This document shows positions 35,479 through 44,608 of a DNA stretch of 64,000 nucleotides, piece by piece. The notes under the pieces were generated by a model. That model was not told the origin of the DNA. It did not search any database and saw only the letters and a list, made by a program, of their open reading frames with translations. The translations under genes and the position numbers were made by a program. Origin of the DNA: Pseudoclavibacter sp. CFCC 11306 (GTDB taxonomy: Bacteria > Actinomycetota > Actinomycetes > Actinomycetales > Microbacteriaceae). Every line of letters starts with the position of its first letter. Position 1 is the first letter of the stretch. Location of the stretch: NCBI RefSeq assembly GCF_008831235.1, contig NZ_WBKF01000001.1, positions 1,050,529-1,114,528 on the forward strand, written 5' to 3'.

Positions 35479-36747
35479 TCAGGAAGTCCCCAAAGCAGGA
35501 TTCTTGCTTAGTTTTACGCCAGTCCAGGAAAAACTATCCGCATAACCTATCAAGACGAAGAGCGCCCAAAATAGAGGTTTGAATTGATACGAAGTTACGG
35601 TTTCCCCAATAAGCATGGCGAACAGACAAACCAGAACAATTGATCGAACGTTGACGTTTCTCTGTCTATAAAACTCAATTACGAACGTGATCAAGAGCAG
35701 AATAAACACCGCAAGCAGAACGATGCCACCTTTGACCAAGGTGTCGAGAAGAAGACTGTGGGGATGCGCATAGAAATGATCGTTGGTCCCAACAATCGCT
35801 TGGCTCGAGACACCATGACCAACCCAGGGCCGTTCGGCAACAAGTGATAGTGCGGCGTCCCAAAGCCCGTCCCTACCGGTTAGAGTCACATCTTTGCCAA
35901 CATCTTCCAACGCCCCAGCAAACAAGTGTTGAACTCGAAATACGGTAAGCCCTAACGCGATGAGAAAAAACAAGATAATAAGAAGAATGGGTTTTAGGAT
36001 TCTTGGACCATAATCATGACTACTCCAAAACAATAAGACAAGAAAAATTATGATCTGTACTATACCTGTAATTGCCTGCACATAGACTAAAGACACTACA
36101 GTAATTGTCAGAGTAAACCAGAAGAGCCTCCCCCTTAACTTCCCTCTATTTGAGTAAGCGATACAGGAGACAAAACCACACAGAGGCAGAAGATTGATAA
36201 TCATTCCGTTGTCAAAACCCATAAAATAGTTATCACCTGATACGTTTGCCGTATCGTACATACCTTCTGGAAAATAGACAATAATCGTCAGAAGGTTGAT
36301 GGAATACAATACCAGCAAAACAATCACTACAGATTTCAAAAAGAATCTAGGATATCTCTGCAGATAGATTTCAAACAAGAGACACATGGCAATGCTGGGA
36401 CCGGCCATCTTGAGGTACTGGTCAAACTCTGCACTACCAAATGCAGTCGATATCGCAACCAAAATCCAAAATAGTAGTAAAACTAGAATCGGCGCATGCA
36501 GCTTAGTTGGCGACAATAGTACAAAGAGAAGTAAGCCTACCAATAAGGCAGTGTCGAATAGAACGGCTACTGAATCCAACCACCCAAGCCCGATATAAAC
36601 TAGAGAATCTGGTTTTACTAAAGCAAAAATACTTACCCAAACAAAAAGCCCGTGCACCCAAGGCAATTTCGGCTCGGAAGTGTAATACTCTCGCGAAATC
36701 GATTGCAAAGGGGCTCGCGCCCGACTACTACTGGAAGGATTAATCAC
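35479..36747 (-). CDS. wzy: O-antigen/capsule polymerase (Wzy-like)
   Basis: 422 aa with about 11 membrane helices and a long external loop near 265-310 containing GRDGLWDAALSLVAERPWVGHG, the GR-x(3)-W...GxG pattern of the Wzy_C/O-antigen ligase family. GTG start overlapping the stop of the preceding gene by 8 bp. It polymerises lipid-linked repeat units outside the membrane. Visibly AT-rich with many ATA, AGA and TTA codons, unlike the flanking chromosome; probably acquired. Last gene of the cluster. Confidence 0.82.
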   Translation of the reverse strand: MINPSSSSRARAPLQSISREYYTSEPKLPWVHGLFVWVSIFALVKPDSLVYIGLGWLDSVAVLFDTALLVGLLLFVLLSPTKLHAPILVLLLFWILVAISTAFGSAEFDQYLKMAGPSIAMCLLFEIYLQRYPRFFLKSVVIVLLVLYSINLLTIIVYFPEGMYDTANVSGDNYFMGFDNGMIINLLPLCGFVSCIAYSNRGKLRGRLFWFTLTITVVSLVYVQAITGIVQIIIFLVLLFWSSHDYGPRILKPILLIILFFLIALGLTVFRVQHLFAGALEDVGKDVTLTGRDGLWDAALSLVAERPWVGHGVSSQAIVGTNDHFYAHPHSLLLDTLVKGGIVLLAVFILLLITFVIEFYRQRNVNVRSIVLVCLFAMLIGETVTSYQFKPLFWALFVLIGYADSFSWTGVKLSKNPALGTS

Positions 36748-37543
36748 GAAGTGCTTCTTCCAAGCTCATTCGCTCAAAGACTTCTAGGAATCCACCACGG
36801 GTCACATTCCTCACACGGATACCATGCGACTGACAATGAAGCCTCGCAAGACCATACGCTCTCTCCATCCCCTCGCTATTAGCAGTAACAGTAATACTCG
36901 ACGGGTCCTTATAAAAGTGATTCTTCACACCCTCAGCCGCAGTCAATTCACCTTGTGCGTTAATCGTGCGGGCATAGGAATGGTCCATTCCCAGCAAGTA
37001 TATTTCTTCATATCCCATATACACCGCTAGTTGGAGCATTGTAAATGTCACTGTAGCAAAATCCACAACATACTTTGAGATATCCTCAGAGAAGCTGAGA
37101 GCATTTCCTATGGGTTTTTTCCCATGAAATACAACCACTTCTTCTAGAGAAGTACCAATCTTTCTTGCATAGTAGTCTCCCATGAACACTTGGATCTTCG
37201 TGAGCGAGTCGACCTCATCTTTTATTTTCCCATAGATATCTTGGACCACATAGTATTTTGGTCGCCAGGAAGTCCTTGGGAACACTCTAAAGATCTGGTT
37301 CGAAGCAAAAGTATCTTCACCGCTAATTAGTTCTAGGTCAGATGGAGTTAGACTCGGGCCATTTCCAATTATGAAACAGCGACGTCGTCGAGCAGAATTA
37401 TGCAGCGCTTGGAGACTGTCTTTCCAGTCCTTGCGAGAACTTGACCATTGATAGAAGAGCGAATTATTGCAATTAACAATCCTCGTTGCCCACGCGTGCA
37501 AGAAGGGTGATCGCCCAATAGCGAGCCTTATAGATGTCTTCAT
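36740..37543 (-). CDS. DUF115 / MptE-like sugar transferase
   Basis: 267 aa. CFIIGNGPSLTPSDL (about 56-70), KYYVVQDIYG, and YMGYEEIYLLGMDHSY (about 175-190) are the blocks of the DUF115 family, often annotated 6-hydroxymethylpterin diphosphokinase-like. In polysaccharide and flagellar loci, members of this family occur with nonulosonic-acid synthesis and are thought to transfer such sugars. That fits the NeuB and NeuA-PseG genes here. Overlaps both neighbours by 4 and 8 bp. AT-rich. Confidence 0.75.
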   Translation of the reverse strand: MKTSIRLAIGRSPFLHAWATRIVNCNNSLFYQWSSSRKDWKDSLQALHNSARRRRCFIIGNGPSLTPSDLELISGEDTFASNQIFRVFPRTSWRPKYYVVQDIYGKIKDEVDSLTKIQVFMGDYYARKIGTSLEEVVVFHGKKPIGNALSFSEDISKYVVDFATVTFTMLQLAVYMGYEEIYLLGMDHSYARTINAQGELTAAEGVKNHFYKDPSSITVTANSEGMERAYGLARLHCQSHGIRVRNVTRGGFLEVFERMSLEEALRD

Positions 37544-38643
37544 ATAAAATCCTCTACAAGCCGCTCATAGTATCGTGCCAAGTTCTCGGCTGCTTCACTC
37601 ACTTCGTATCCAGCCTCTCTCATACGGACATCTTGATCCTCACGGATGTCACCCTTATGGGCGCAGATAGCCTTGGCCCACTGGGAGGCACCGAGCGTCA
37701 ATGGGAGGCGTTGGGCACTGTCGATTATGAGGGCTTCATCAGTGACCGCATCAGAAAAAATGAATGGAAGCCCAGCGGCTTGAGCTTCAATTCCAGTTCC
37801 AGGAACACCTTCATACAGACTAGGCAAGACGAACGCGTCTAGGGCTTGGTATAAGTCAGCCGTGTCGGACCGGATGCCTAAATACAAGAATGATGATTCG
37901 GGTAGTTTCTGCCGAGCGTAGCTCATAACACGATCGACCAGAGGCCCATCTCCCGCTAAGACTAAGACCGCCTCCGGCTCCGTCTTGAGCACTTCACTGA
38001 ATACATCGATGAGAAAGAGATGATTCTTTTGCTCCACGAACCTGCCAAAGTGGCCCACAACGAATCGATCAGACACCTGCAGCTGCTCACGCATTCGCAG
38101 TCTTCTGACTGGGTCGAACCGTAGTTGGCTCAGTTCACGTGCAACCGGAACGTAATGGACGGGTACCCTCGGTCCAAATAGCCACTTACCCGCGAGACGA
38201 GAGCTTGTCGCGTAATTTGTTGGGAATACCTTTGCTAAAGATCGCAGGAAATACTTGACAACGTTCTTGGCATGCTCGCCTTTTCCCGCCATCGTGTGAC
38301 AATGAGCAATTCGGACTCGAACTCTAGCGCTCTTCGCCGCCCATAAGGGTAAAACAGAGAGCGTGCTCATATGCGCGTGAACGATCAAGTATTGATTTGA
38401 TCGAAACAGATCCACTAGACGACGTTTATACTTGAGGATATTAGTGTATTGGGGTACATAAAATACTCGTCCCCCGAGACTGTGAATCTCTTGTTCCGGA
38501 ACTTCTTCTCGAGTTCCGTCACAAACGATAAAGTCGAAGCTTATGCGTTTCTTGTCAATATGTCGAAACAGGTTCAAGACGAGTGTCTCGACTCCGTAGT
38601 TCCGCCAATGGCCCAACACAACGGCAACTCTCATCGGCTGCAT
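37540..38643 (-). CDS. glycosyltransferase family 1 (GT4-like)
   Basis: 367 aa. GNYGVE-type opening (GHWRNYGVETLVLNLFRH), then HAHMSTLSVLPLWAAK, and in the C-terminal Rossmann domain VGHFGRFVEQKNHLFLIDVF and LPSLYEGVPGTGIEAQAAGLP with the ExxxxxxxE donor-binding motif. GT-B fold, retaining. Adds one sugar of the repeat unit on the cytoplasmic side. Start could also be the second ATG, three codons in. Confidence 0.88.
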   Translation of the reverse strand: MQPMRVAVVLGHWRNYGVETLVLNLFRHIDKKRISFDFIVCDGTREEVPEQEIHSLGGRVFYVPQYTNILKYKRRLVDLFRSNQYLIVHAHMSTLSVLPLWAAKSARVRVRIAHCHTMAGKGEHAKNVVKYFLRSLAKVFPTNYATSSRLAGKWLFGPRVPVHYVPVARELSQLRFDPVRRLRMREQLQVSDRFVVGHFGRFVEQKNHLFLIDVFSEVLKTEPEAVLVLAGDGPLVDRVMSYARQKLPESSFLYLGIRSDTADLYQALDAFVLPSLYEGVPGTGIEAQAAGLPFIFSDAVTDEALIIDSAQRLPLTLGASQWAKAICAHKGDIREDQDVRMREAGYEVSEAAENLARYYERLVEDFI

Positions 38644-38742
38644 TACTCTCCTCTTCTCTTCATAGATGTCTCGGCTGAATACCTAGGATCAGGTGTGACT
38701 TGCGTCGAGTTACGATACTTTAGCTATTTGGTCGTAAGGGCT

Positions 38743-39981
38743 TCAGTTTTCTCTTCCCAGCCTCACACTCATCACTTTTTTAAGAAGACAGAATCTAGCA
38801 ACCGCTCCGATGACCATGCCTAGGAGCATCGCACAGGCCACCCCAAACGCTCCGAACCGAGCCAACCAGATGAGAACAAGTCCGAACACAAAGAAGGTCA
38901 GAAGATTTGATGCGCTGATCTGAAAATCCGCTCGAAGGGCGTATAGCGCTTGATGCGCTGGCATTGAGATACAGAACGAGGAAAATGCTACAAGAAGAAT
39001 GATTAGAATAGTGAAGTTGTCCTTGTATATGTTTGGCAGAAACTCTCGCACAAAGAAGAACATGCAGATAGCGAAAGTTGCAGCCACCAGAGATACGACA
39101 ATGACAACCTGTCTAACAGTTAGACTAACCTCTCGTCGTAGGCTTTTTACATCAGACTCTTGGCCAGCCTTTAGAATTTTGGGTAGTGAATAGGCGAGAG
39201 TTCCTGCGTCTAGAACAGACCGCAGCCCACCGGAAACACTAATGTACAGCGTATAGACGCCGACTATAGACAGGTCTTCTAGATGGTTGAGCACGAGCCT
39301 ATCTACTGCAGTCAATGCACTCAACGCTGATGTACCGAGAAAGAACACGAGCCCCATCTGGAGACGCTTCCAAATCCACGATGATGACTTCCTCATACCA
39401 TCTCTCCGGAAGAACCCTGCCTTGGCGCTATAGACCGAAGCTAGAACAACTGAGAGTGTCGACCCGATGAGCCATGCGACAATAACAAACTCTAGGCTCC
39501 TGGACTGAGGAATGAAAAAGAAGCAACATGCAACAGCAACTCCCCACACCCCGGAACGAACAAACAGTGTCACTGTCCCAATCGTCTGTCTATTCAGGGC
39601 AACGAAGATACGATAATATTCTTGTGAGAGATGCTCAGGTATGGCGAGAACAATAACTGTTGTGATTATACTAACTTGTGCGAAGCCTACGACTGTAAGA
39701 ACCAGTCCAATGAGGATCATAACACCATAGGAAATTAGATAAACTTTAGCTTGAGCTTCGAGAATGCTCCCGATTCCGTTGTTCCTAACGGAAACTGCGT
39801 CTCTGTTAGCCTGGGTATAAAAATCGATTCCCAGAATCAGCACAAGAAAAGCGACTGTACCGGTGATTATTCCATATCTACCCACATCACTAGGATCTAA
39901 GTAGAAACTCAGCAGGAAAAGAACTACGAACTTTGACCCCAGTGTGCCGACACGGATGAGGGTATTCAGTATCTTTTTCAC
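38743..39981 (-). CDS. wzx: polysaccharide flippase (Wzx/MATE-like)
   Basis: 412 aa with about 12 membrane helices. SKFVVLFLLSFYLDPSDVGRYGI and, near 215, GTSALSALTAVDRLVLNHLEDLSIVGVYTLYIS are typical of Wzx/RfbX proteins. It flips the undecaprenyl-linked unit to the outside for Wzy. 99 bp before the glycosyltransferase and 91 bp after neuB. AT-rich. Confidence 0.85.
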   Translation of the reverse strand: MKKILNTLIRVGTLGSKFVVLFLLSFYLDPSDVGRYGIITGTVAFLVLILGIDFYTQANRDAVSVRNNGIGSILEAQAKVYLISYGVMILIGLVLTVVGFAQVSIITTVIVLAIPEHLSQEYYRIFVALNRQTIGTVTLFVRSGVWGVAVACCFFFIPQSRSLEFVIVAWLIGSTLSVVLASVYSAKAGFFRRDGMRKSSSWIWKRLQMGLVFFLGTSALSALTAVDRLVLNHLEDLSIVGVYTLYISVSGGLRSVLDAGTLAYSLPKILKAGQESDVKSLRREVSLTVRQVVIVVSLVAATFAICMFFFVREFLPNIYKDNFTILIILLVAFSSFCISMPAHQALYALRADFQISASNLLTFFVFGLVLIWLARFGAFGVACAMLLGMVIGAVARFCLLKKVMSVRLGREN

Positions 39982-40072
39982 CGGGTTGTCTCCGTTGATA
40001 GTTCAATCGGTCATTTCCAACACCTCTCACTGTTCTTAACGCGTATACGGCTAAGGCGTTGGGCACGAGTTT

Positions 40073-41125
40073 TCATTCCAGGTCCGAGATCAAAAGCACA
40101 TCGTATTTCGTCTTGGGCACACGCAATGATCTACCTACAATCTGGTCCCATTCGGCGACCTCGATTCCTTGGTTTGCCCGCAACGGAATGAGATCGCTCT
40201 CCAAGAGCACGGTCCCGCTTCTCAGATCCTGCGCCACGCAAATCCGACGTCGTGCGTTTTGAATAGCGGTTCGTTGAGATAATGTATCAGGCGTAGGTGA
40301 ACCAGCCAGCTCACGTCTCTGCGCGAGTTCTCGCGTAAAGCGCCGTAGCCCGCTTTCGTCGAATGCGTGATAATGGTCGTTTCCGACAGCCGATCTGTCA
40401 TCTGTAAAGTGTTTTTCAATGATCCTCGCACCGAGCGAGCTGGCCAGCAGAAGAGACGGCACGTCCCCATCTTCATTGGGTGCGACGTGATCCGAATATC
40501 CCACTGTAGCGTCCTGCCCATAGCGCTCGAGCAAGCTACTTATCACGAGCAGGTTCGCGTCTGCGGGCGGGGTAGGGTACCGCAATACGCAGTGCAGTAA
40601 CCCAATCTGAGTGGCGCCTGCGCTAGTTAGAACACCCATAGCGCGGTCTATCTCATCGAAAGTCGAGGCTCCAATTGACATGATAACCGGCTTACCTTGC
40701 GCTCCGATCTCTCGAACTAATGGCACATTCGTCAGATCAGCGGAAGCAATTTTGAATGCCGGCATGTAAGGAGCAAGCATACTGACTGAGGGAAGGTCAA
40801 ATGGTGTTGACAGAAAATCGATGCCTACTTCAGCACAATGCTCGGCGAGGATCTCGTACTCGGCAACGCCAAAGGAATCATATCTACTGAAGAGTTCAAA
40901 CTGAGATGGGGTCGCCTCTTTCGTCGTGTCCCAGTATGCAGGACTACTGTCTCTACTAGCAAGAGTCGCCGCCTTATACGTTTGGAATTTGGCTGCATGA
41001 CCGCCAGCGGAGGCCACGCTATCGATCATTTTCAGCGCCCTTGCTAACGACCCTTCATGGTTCACCCCAATCTCTGCAATAACGTAGGGGTCCAAGTAAT
41101 CACGGTGCATTATTTGTACTGACAC
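40073..41125 (-). CDS. N-acetylneuraminate/pseudaminate synthase family (NeuB/PseI-like)
   Basis: 350 aa from GTG 41125 with AAGGAGA 7 bases upstream. VIAEIGVNHEGSLARALKMIDSVASAGGHAAKFQTYKA is the NeuB barrel start; FLSTPFDLPSVSML, KIASADLTNVPLV and GYSDHV are the metal- and PEP-binding blocks; a C-terminal antifreeze-like SAF domain (about 285-345) completes it. It condenses PEP with a 6-carbon acyl-amino sugar to a 9-carbon nonulosonic acid. Whether neuraminic, legionaminic or pseudaminic cannot be told. The enzymes making its precursor are not in the window. Confidence 0.87.
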   Translation of the reverse strand: MSVQIMHRDYLDPYVIAEIGVNHEGSLARALKMIDSVASAGGHAAKFQTYKAATLASRDSSPAYWDTTKEATPSQFELFSRYDSFGVAEYEILAEHCAEVGIDFLSTPFDLPSVSMLAPYMPAFKIASADLTNVPLVREIGAQGKPVIMSIGASTFDEIDRAMGVLTSAGATQIGLLHCVLRYPTPPADANLLVISSLLERYGQDATVGYSDHVAPNEDGDVPSLLLASSLGARIIEKHFTDDRSAVGNDHYHAFDESGLRRFTRELAQRRELAGSPTPDTLSQRTAIQNARRRICVAQDLRSGTVLLESDLIPLRANQGIEVAEWDQIVGRSLRVPKTKYDVLLISDLE

Positions 41126-41150
41126 TAGAGATTCTCCTTCGAAGTAAGGT

Positions 41151-42869
41151 TTAGAGATTAGGAAAGACGTTGAGCCCGAGTCTATCCAGTATTGTTTCAA
41201 CAGTGCGCCGATTGCTTCGTCGATGTCCAGCGGCAAGAGCATTCCTGGCGAGCAGACGACGCTTTGGCGCATCATTAAGTACTGCGTGAATCCCTTCACG
41301 TAATTGATCATCAGTCAAGGACTGACCCAATCCAAGCATTTCGACACCGTTATCGGAAACAGCATGGTTATGTGTCATTTCTCGCATGTTCTGGGCTATA
41401 CACACTGAGGGAACACCCAATGCTGCGAGTTCAATGATTGTTCTGCCTGCAGAGGTAAGAGCAAGATCTGCCTGAGTCATAACGCCTGGCATATATTCAA
41501 TATCATGCAGTACTTCAAGACTGTACTTCGCGTCTTTCGGGGCTTCCAATGCTCCTGCGCCTAGGCCACGTATCACGGTAACCTCACCAGAGAAATTCAG
41601 ATCTCGAAGCGCTTGCAAAGAACGTTGAGCGAGACATGAAGGGTCTGTACCGCCAAAGAGGACTAAAATCCTGTTGACCTCCTCTGGACGGTTCTTTCTC
41701 GGCTCTGCGGTCTCGAACTGAGGCGAAAGCAGCGAGAATTGAATGCCTTTCAACTGATGAGAAGCCATGACTTCGTGATTCTCAGTAAACTCCGATACAA
41801 GAAGGTCTACAAGGTTTGCGCCAGAGCCTGAGTCCTCAAAACTCAGGACCTTAGTGGAGGGGTTCTGGCTGCGAATATTACTGACCAACGATGCGTCGGT
41901 GTCGAGAATGTCTAGAACGACGAGATCTGGCTCAAACTCTCTAGTTATCCTCAAAAATTCGTCATCATTTGCTACCTGTTTCAACGCATAAGGGTATCGC
42001 CGCAAAAACTCTGCCCCAAGAGGTAGATCTGTGCTCGTCACAAATAGAATTCCATGACGTGCTAGTTCTGTTGCGAGTGCCAACGCACGGTAGACATGAC
42101 CCATCCCAAGCAGCGGACCTGCATCCACTCGGATTACAATACGTCGCCTCGTAAGGAAGTGTGCAGCAACATATAGATCGCCAAAATGATCGATGTCAAT
42201 AGCCTCTTGCGGAGAAACTGATATTAGAGATACCGGTTCTATAATTCTACTCGAATAGCTGAGGGCGTCGTGCAGTTTGCTTGCAACTGCTCCTCCCGTT
42301 TCTCGGAATTCTGGGCGGAGGTACTGTCGGTTCACACGCTCTTGGTAAAGAGGATGAGCAACTCCGTCTGCGTCCAGCGTCCAGCTTAGGTGCCGATCAT
42401 CAGACACAGTTATGGCCGAGCGACCAAGGCCTTGAGCGACCGCATCAATCGCTTTATTGAGTGTCGAGGCTGACAGTAAAGGGGAGGTAGGTTGAACAGT
42501 GACCACTATATCGTCGTCGCCAGCCCCAAGCTGCTGTACTTTTGGAATATTCCGGAGTATTTTCTCGTCTAGAGTCTCATCAGGGGGTGTCGGGTTCGTC
42601 TCAAAGAGTACCGTAGCTCCCGTTTTTTGACTTATCTCTTCAATCTGTCGATCATCCGTAATGACTAATACGTGGTTAGCATCGACAACTTGGAGAGCAG
42701 TAGAGATTGAATATGTAATCAACGGAGCACCTGCAATACTCCGTACATTCTTACGTGGAACACTTACTGATCCGCCACGAGCTGGAATGAATATCCAGAC
42801 CTGATTTCTGTGCTGCAGTTCCTGCATGTCCGTTATGCTCTGTCCACGCGTACTGTCTGAACTGATCAT
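41151..42869 (-). CDS. fusion: CMP-nonulosonate cytidylyltransferase + PseG-like hydrolase
   Basis: 572 aa. Residues about 20-235 are a NeuA/PseF-type cytidylyltransferase: IPARGGSVSVPRKN (consensus IPARGGSKGIPRKN, with the KG pair replaced by VS), LVITDD, VTVQPTSPLL. Residues about 240-572 resemble PseG, the UDP-sugar hydrolase of pseudaminate synthesis: IRVDAGPLLGMGHVYRALALA (GxGHxxR), LVLFGGTDP, MTQADLALTSAGRTIIELAALGVPSV. The fusion joins two non-consecutive steps: UDP release before NeuB and CMP activation after it. Its ATG overlaps the priming transferase by 4 bp. Confidence 0.82.
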   Translation of the reverse strand: MISSDSTRGQSITDMQELQHRNQVWIFIPARGGSVSVPRKNVRSIAGAPLITYSISTALQVVDANHVLVITDDRQIEEISQKTGATVLFETNPTPPDETLDEKILRNIPKVQQLGAGDDDIVVTVQPTSPLLSASTLNKAIDAVAQGLGRSAITVSDDRHLSWTLDADGVAHPLYQERVNRQYLRPEFRETGGAVASKLHDALSYSSRIIEPVSLISVSPQEAIDIDHFGDLYVAAHFLTRRRIVIRVDAGPLLGMGHVYRALALATELARHGILFVTSTDLPLGAEFLRRYPYALKQVANDDEFLRITREFEPDLVVLDILDTDASLVSNIRSQNPSTKVLSFEDSGSGANLVDLLVSEFTENHEVMASHQLKGIQFSLLSPQFETAEPRKNRPEEVNRILVLFGGTDPSCLAQRSLQALRDLNFSGEVTVIRGLGAGALEAPKDAKYSLEVLHDIEYMPGVMTQADLALTSAGRTIIELAALGVPSVCIAQNMREMTHNHAVSDNGVEMLGLGQSLTDDQLREGIHAVLNDAPKRRLLARNALAAGHRRSNRRTVETILDRLGLNVFPNL

Positions 42870-44353
42870 TGTGCTCCTACCGACTGGGCGACCGCTTTGA
42901 ATGTGCGAAAGATAATCTGCAGGTCACCGACGAACGACCAGTTCTCGACGTAGTAGAGATCGAGACGAATCGCCTCTTCCCAGCTCAGTTTTGAACGACC
43001 ACTCACCTGCCAGAGACCCGTCACGCCTGGTCGCACGTTCAGGCGACGCGAGGCGCTCTGGTCATAGAGCGCGACTTCGGCATCCACCTGCGGTCGCGGG
43101 CCAACGAGACTCATGTCACCCTTGAACACGTTAATCAGCTGCGGCAACTCGTCAATCGACGTCTTCCTGATGAACTGTCCGAACTTCGTGATTCTCGGGT
43201 CATTGTCGATCTTGAAGAGTGGCTGACCCTCTTTGCCCTGAGCCTTGAGCAGCGCCTTGAGTTCAGCGTCGGCGTTGACACGCATCGAGCGGAACTTCCA
43301 CATCTTGAAGTGCTCACCGGCTCGACCGACGCGCTTGTGCTTGAAGAAGACCGGGCCGCCGTCTTGGGCCTTCACCACGATGGCGACCACCAAGAACACT
43401 GGCGAAAGCAGAACGAGTCCCAGCCCAGAGGTGATGATGTCGAAAGCGCGTTTGAGCAGCAGAGTGCGCCCGTCGAATCGCGGTGTCTCGACATGCATCA
43501 GAGACATGCTCGACATCGGGCGCATGTGAATGCGCGGACCGGCCACGTCGATGAGGCTCGGTGCAAGAGCAAGGTGCCGGCGATTGGATTCCAATCCCCA
43601 GCTGATGCGACGCACACGGGTGGGCGTCAAATGCCGAGAAGCCGTGATGATCACGGTATCCACATCCAGGCGATCGGCGACCTTGAGACAATCCTCCAGC
43701 CCCCCGAGCACAGGCACATCGGTGCCGGGCAGAGCATCGCCTTCCACCTTGTTCGCCACGCAGGCGCCCAAGAGTCTGAGACCTGCATCAGGGGTGACGG
43801 CGAGTTCTTGGGCAATCGCAGCTGCGGTGCTCGACCCTCCAACGATCAAGGCCGAAGCGACGAATCGTCCGTGCTTGCGCTGGCCGTTCAGCCAGCGGCG
43901 CCAGAGCCAGTGGCCGATGAGCAGCAGTGCGAGTCCGAGGGGCAGAGCCACAAGAAAGTATCCACGCGAGATCTGCAGCTTCAGCAGATAGCTCAGAACG
44001 GCCAGACCGCCGAAGAGCAGCATGGTGGCTCCGACGACGTTGCGGTACTCTTCTGTGCCTGAGCCGAGATAGCGCGGCACGTAAGCGTGATATGCGGCAA
44101 GCAGCGCCACCCAGAGCAGGCCAAGCACAATTGTGAACGGCATATAGCTGAGCTGCAGATGGTCAAGCCACTGGGCGCCGCTCACGTCAACGTCATCAGC
44201 GCCGAAGCGCACGATATGTGCGGTGCAGAGCGAGACAAAGATCAGAATGACGTCGGTAACGAAGAGCCTGATGACGTAGGGGCGCAGAACCTCAGCCCGC
44301 CGTGCGCTTCGCTGACGTTCGTGGCCTCGCCAGAGCTGCGTCTCGGTGCTCAT
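42866..44353 (-). CDS. polyprenyl-phosphate sugar-1-phosphate transferase (priming enzyme)
   Basis: 495 aa. Four to five N-terminal helices, a CoA-binding-like Rossmann domain (about 165-285) and the C-terminal bacterial sugar transferase domain (about 300-495): KRAFDIITSGLGLVLLSPVFL, KMWKFRSMRVNAD, KTSIDELPQLINVFKGDMSLVGPRP and RPGVTGLWQVSGRS. WbaP/CpsE type: it loads the first sugar phosphate on undecaprenyl phosphate. First gene of the cluster, GC-rich like the chromosome, unlike the six genes behind it. About 160-base leader from the predicted promoter. Confidence 0.92.
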   Translation of the reverse strand: MSTETQLWRGHERQRSARRAEVLRPYVIRLFVTDVILIFVSLCTAHIVRFGADDVDVSGAQWLDHLQLSYMPFTIVLGLLWVALLAAYHAYVPRYLGSGTEEYRNVVGATMLLFGGLAVLSYLLKLQISRGYFLVALPLGLALLLIGHWLWRRWLNGQRKHGRFVASALIVGGSSTAAAIAQELAVTPDAGLRLLGACVANKVEGDALPGTDVPVLGGLEDCLKVADRLDVDTVIITASRHLTPTRVRRISWGLESNRRHLALAPSLIDVAGPRIHMRPMSSMSLMHVETPRFDGRTLLLKRAFDIITSGLGLVLLSPVFLVVAIVVKAQDGGPVFFKHKRVGRAGEHFKMWKFRSMRVNADAELKALLKAQGKEGQPLFKIDNDPRITKFGQFIRKTSIDELPQLINVFKGDMSLVGPRPQVDAEVALYDQSASRRLNVRPGVTGLWQVSGRSKLSWEEAIRLDLYYVENWSFVGDLQIIFRTFKAVAQSVGAQ

Positions 44354-44511
44354 GCGGTGAAAGGCTCAGACGTACCTGCGAGCACCTGCACCAATGGCAT
44401 AACAAACTCGTCAGCGGTGACGTGCGGCAATCTGATTCCCCCTTGGTTTGGGACCCCCGCCCAAAGCAACAGTTTCAGAGTCTAGCCCATCAGCATTGCA
44501 GAAAAGAAAAG

Positions 44512-44574
44512 ACGATACTCGAACCTGTCAGTCAGCGGGACCGTTCATTCGAATATCACCCCAAAATTCACACC
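44512..44574 (-). promoter_or_regulatory. tandem GGGGTG box and -10 of the polysaccharide cluster
   Basis: On the minus strand GGTGTG (44569-44574) and GGGGTG (44557-44562) are phased at 12 bp. A -10-like TATCGT (44512-44517) begins 45 bp after the start of the second hexamer. No good -35, as expected for an activator-dependent promoter. It lies right behind the stop of the LuxR gene. Confidence 0.6.
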
Positions 44575-44608
44575 ATCTCGTCGCCGGAACGTCTCAGAAC
44601 GGCACAGT

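Noticed and set aside
44424-44470. Hairpin TTTGGG-N7-CCCAAA in the leader of the polysaccharide cluster as an ops/JUMPstart-like element
   Set aside because: No ops core sequence was found and the stem is only 6 bp; may be chance in a G/C-rich leader.
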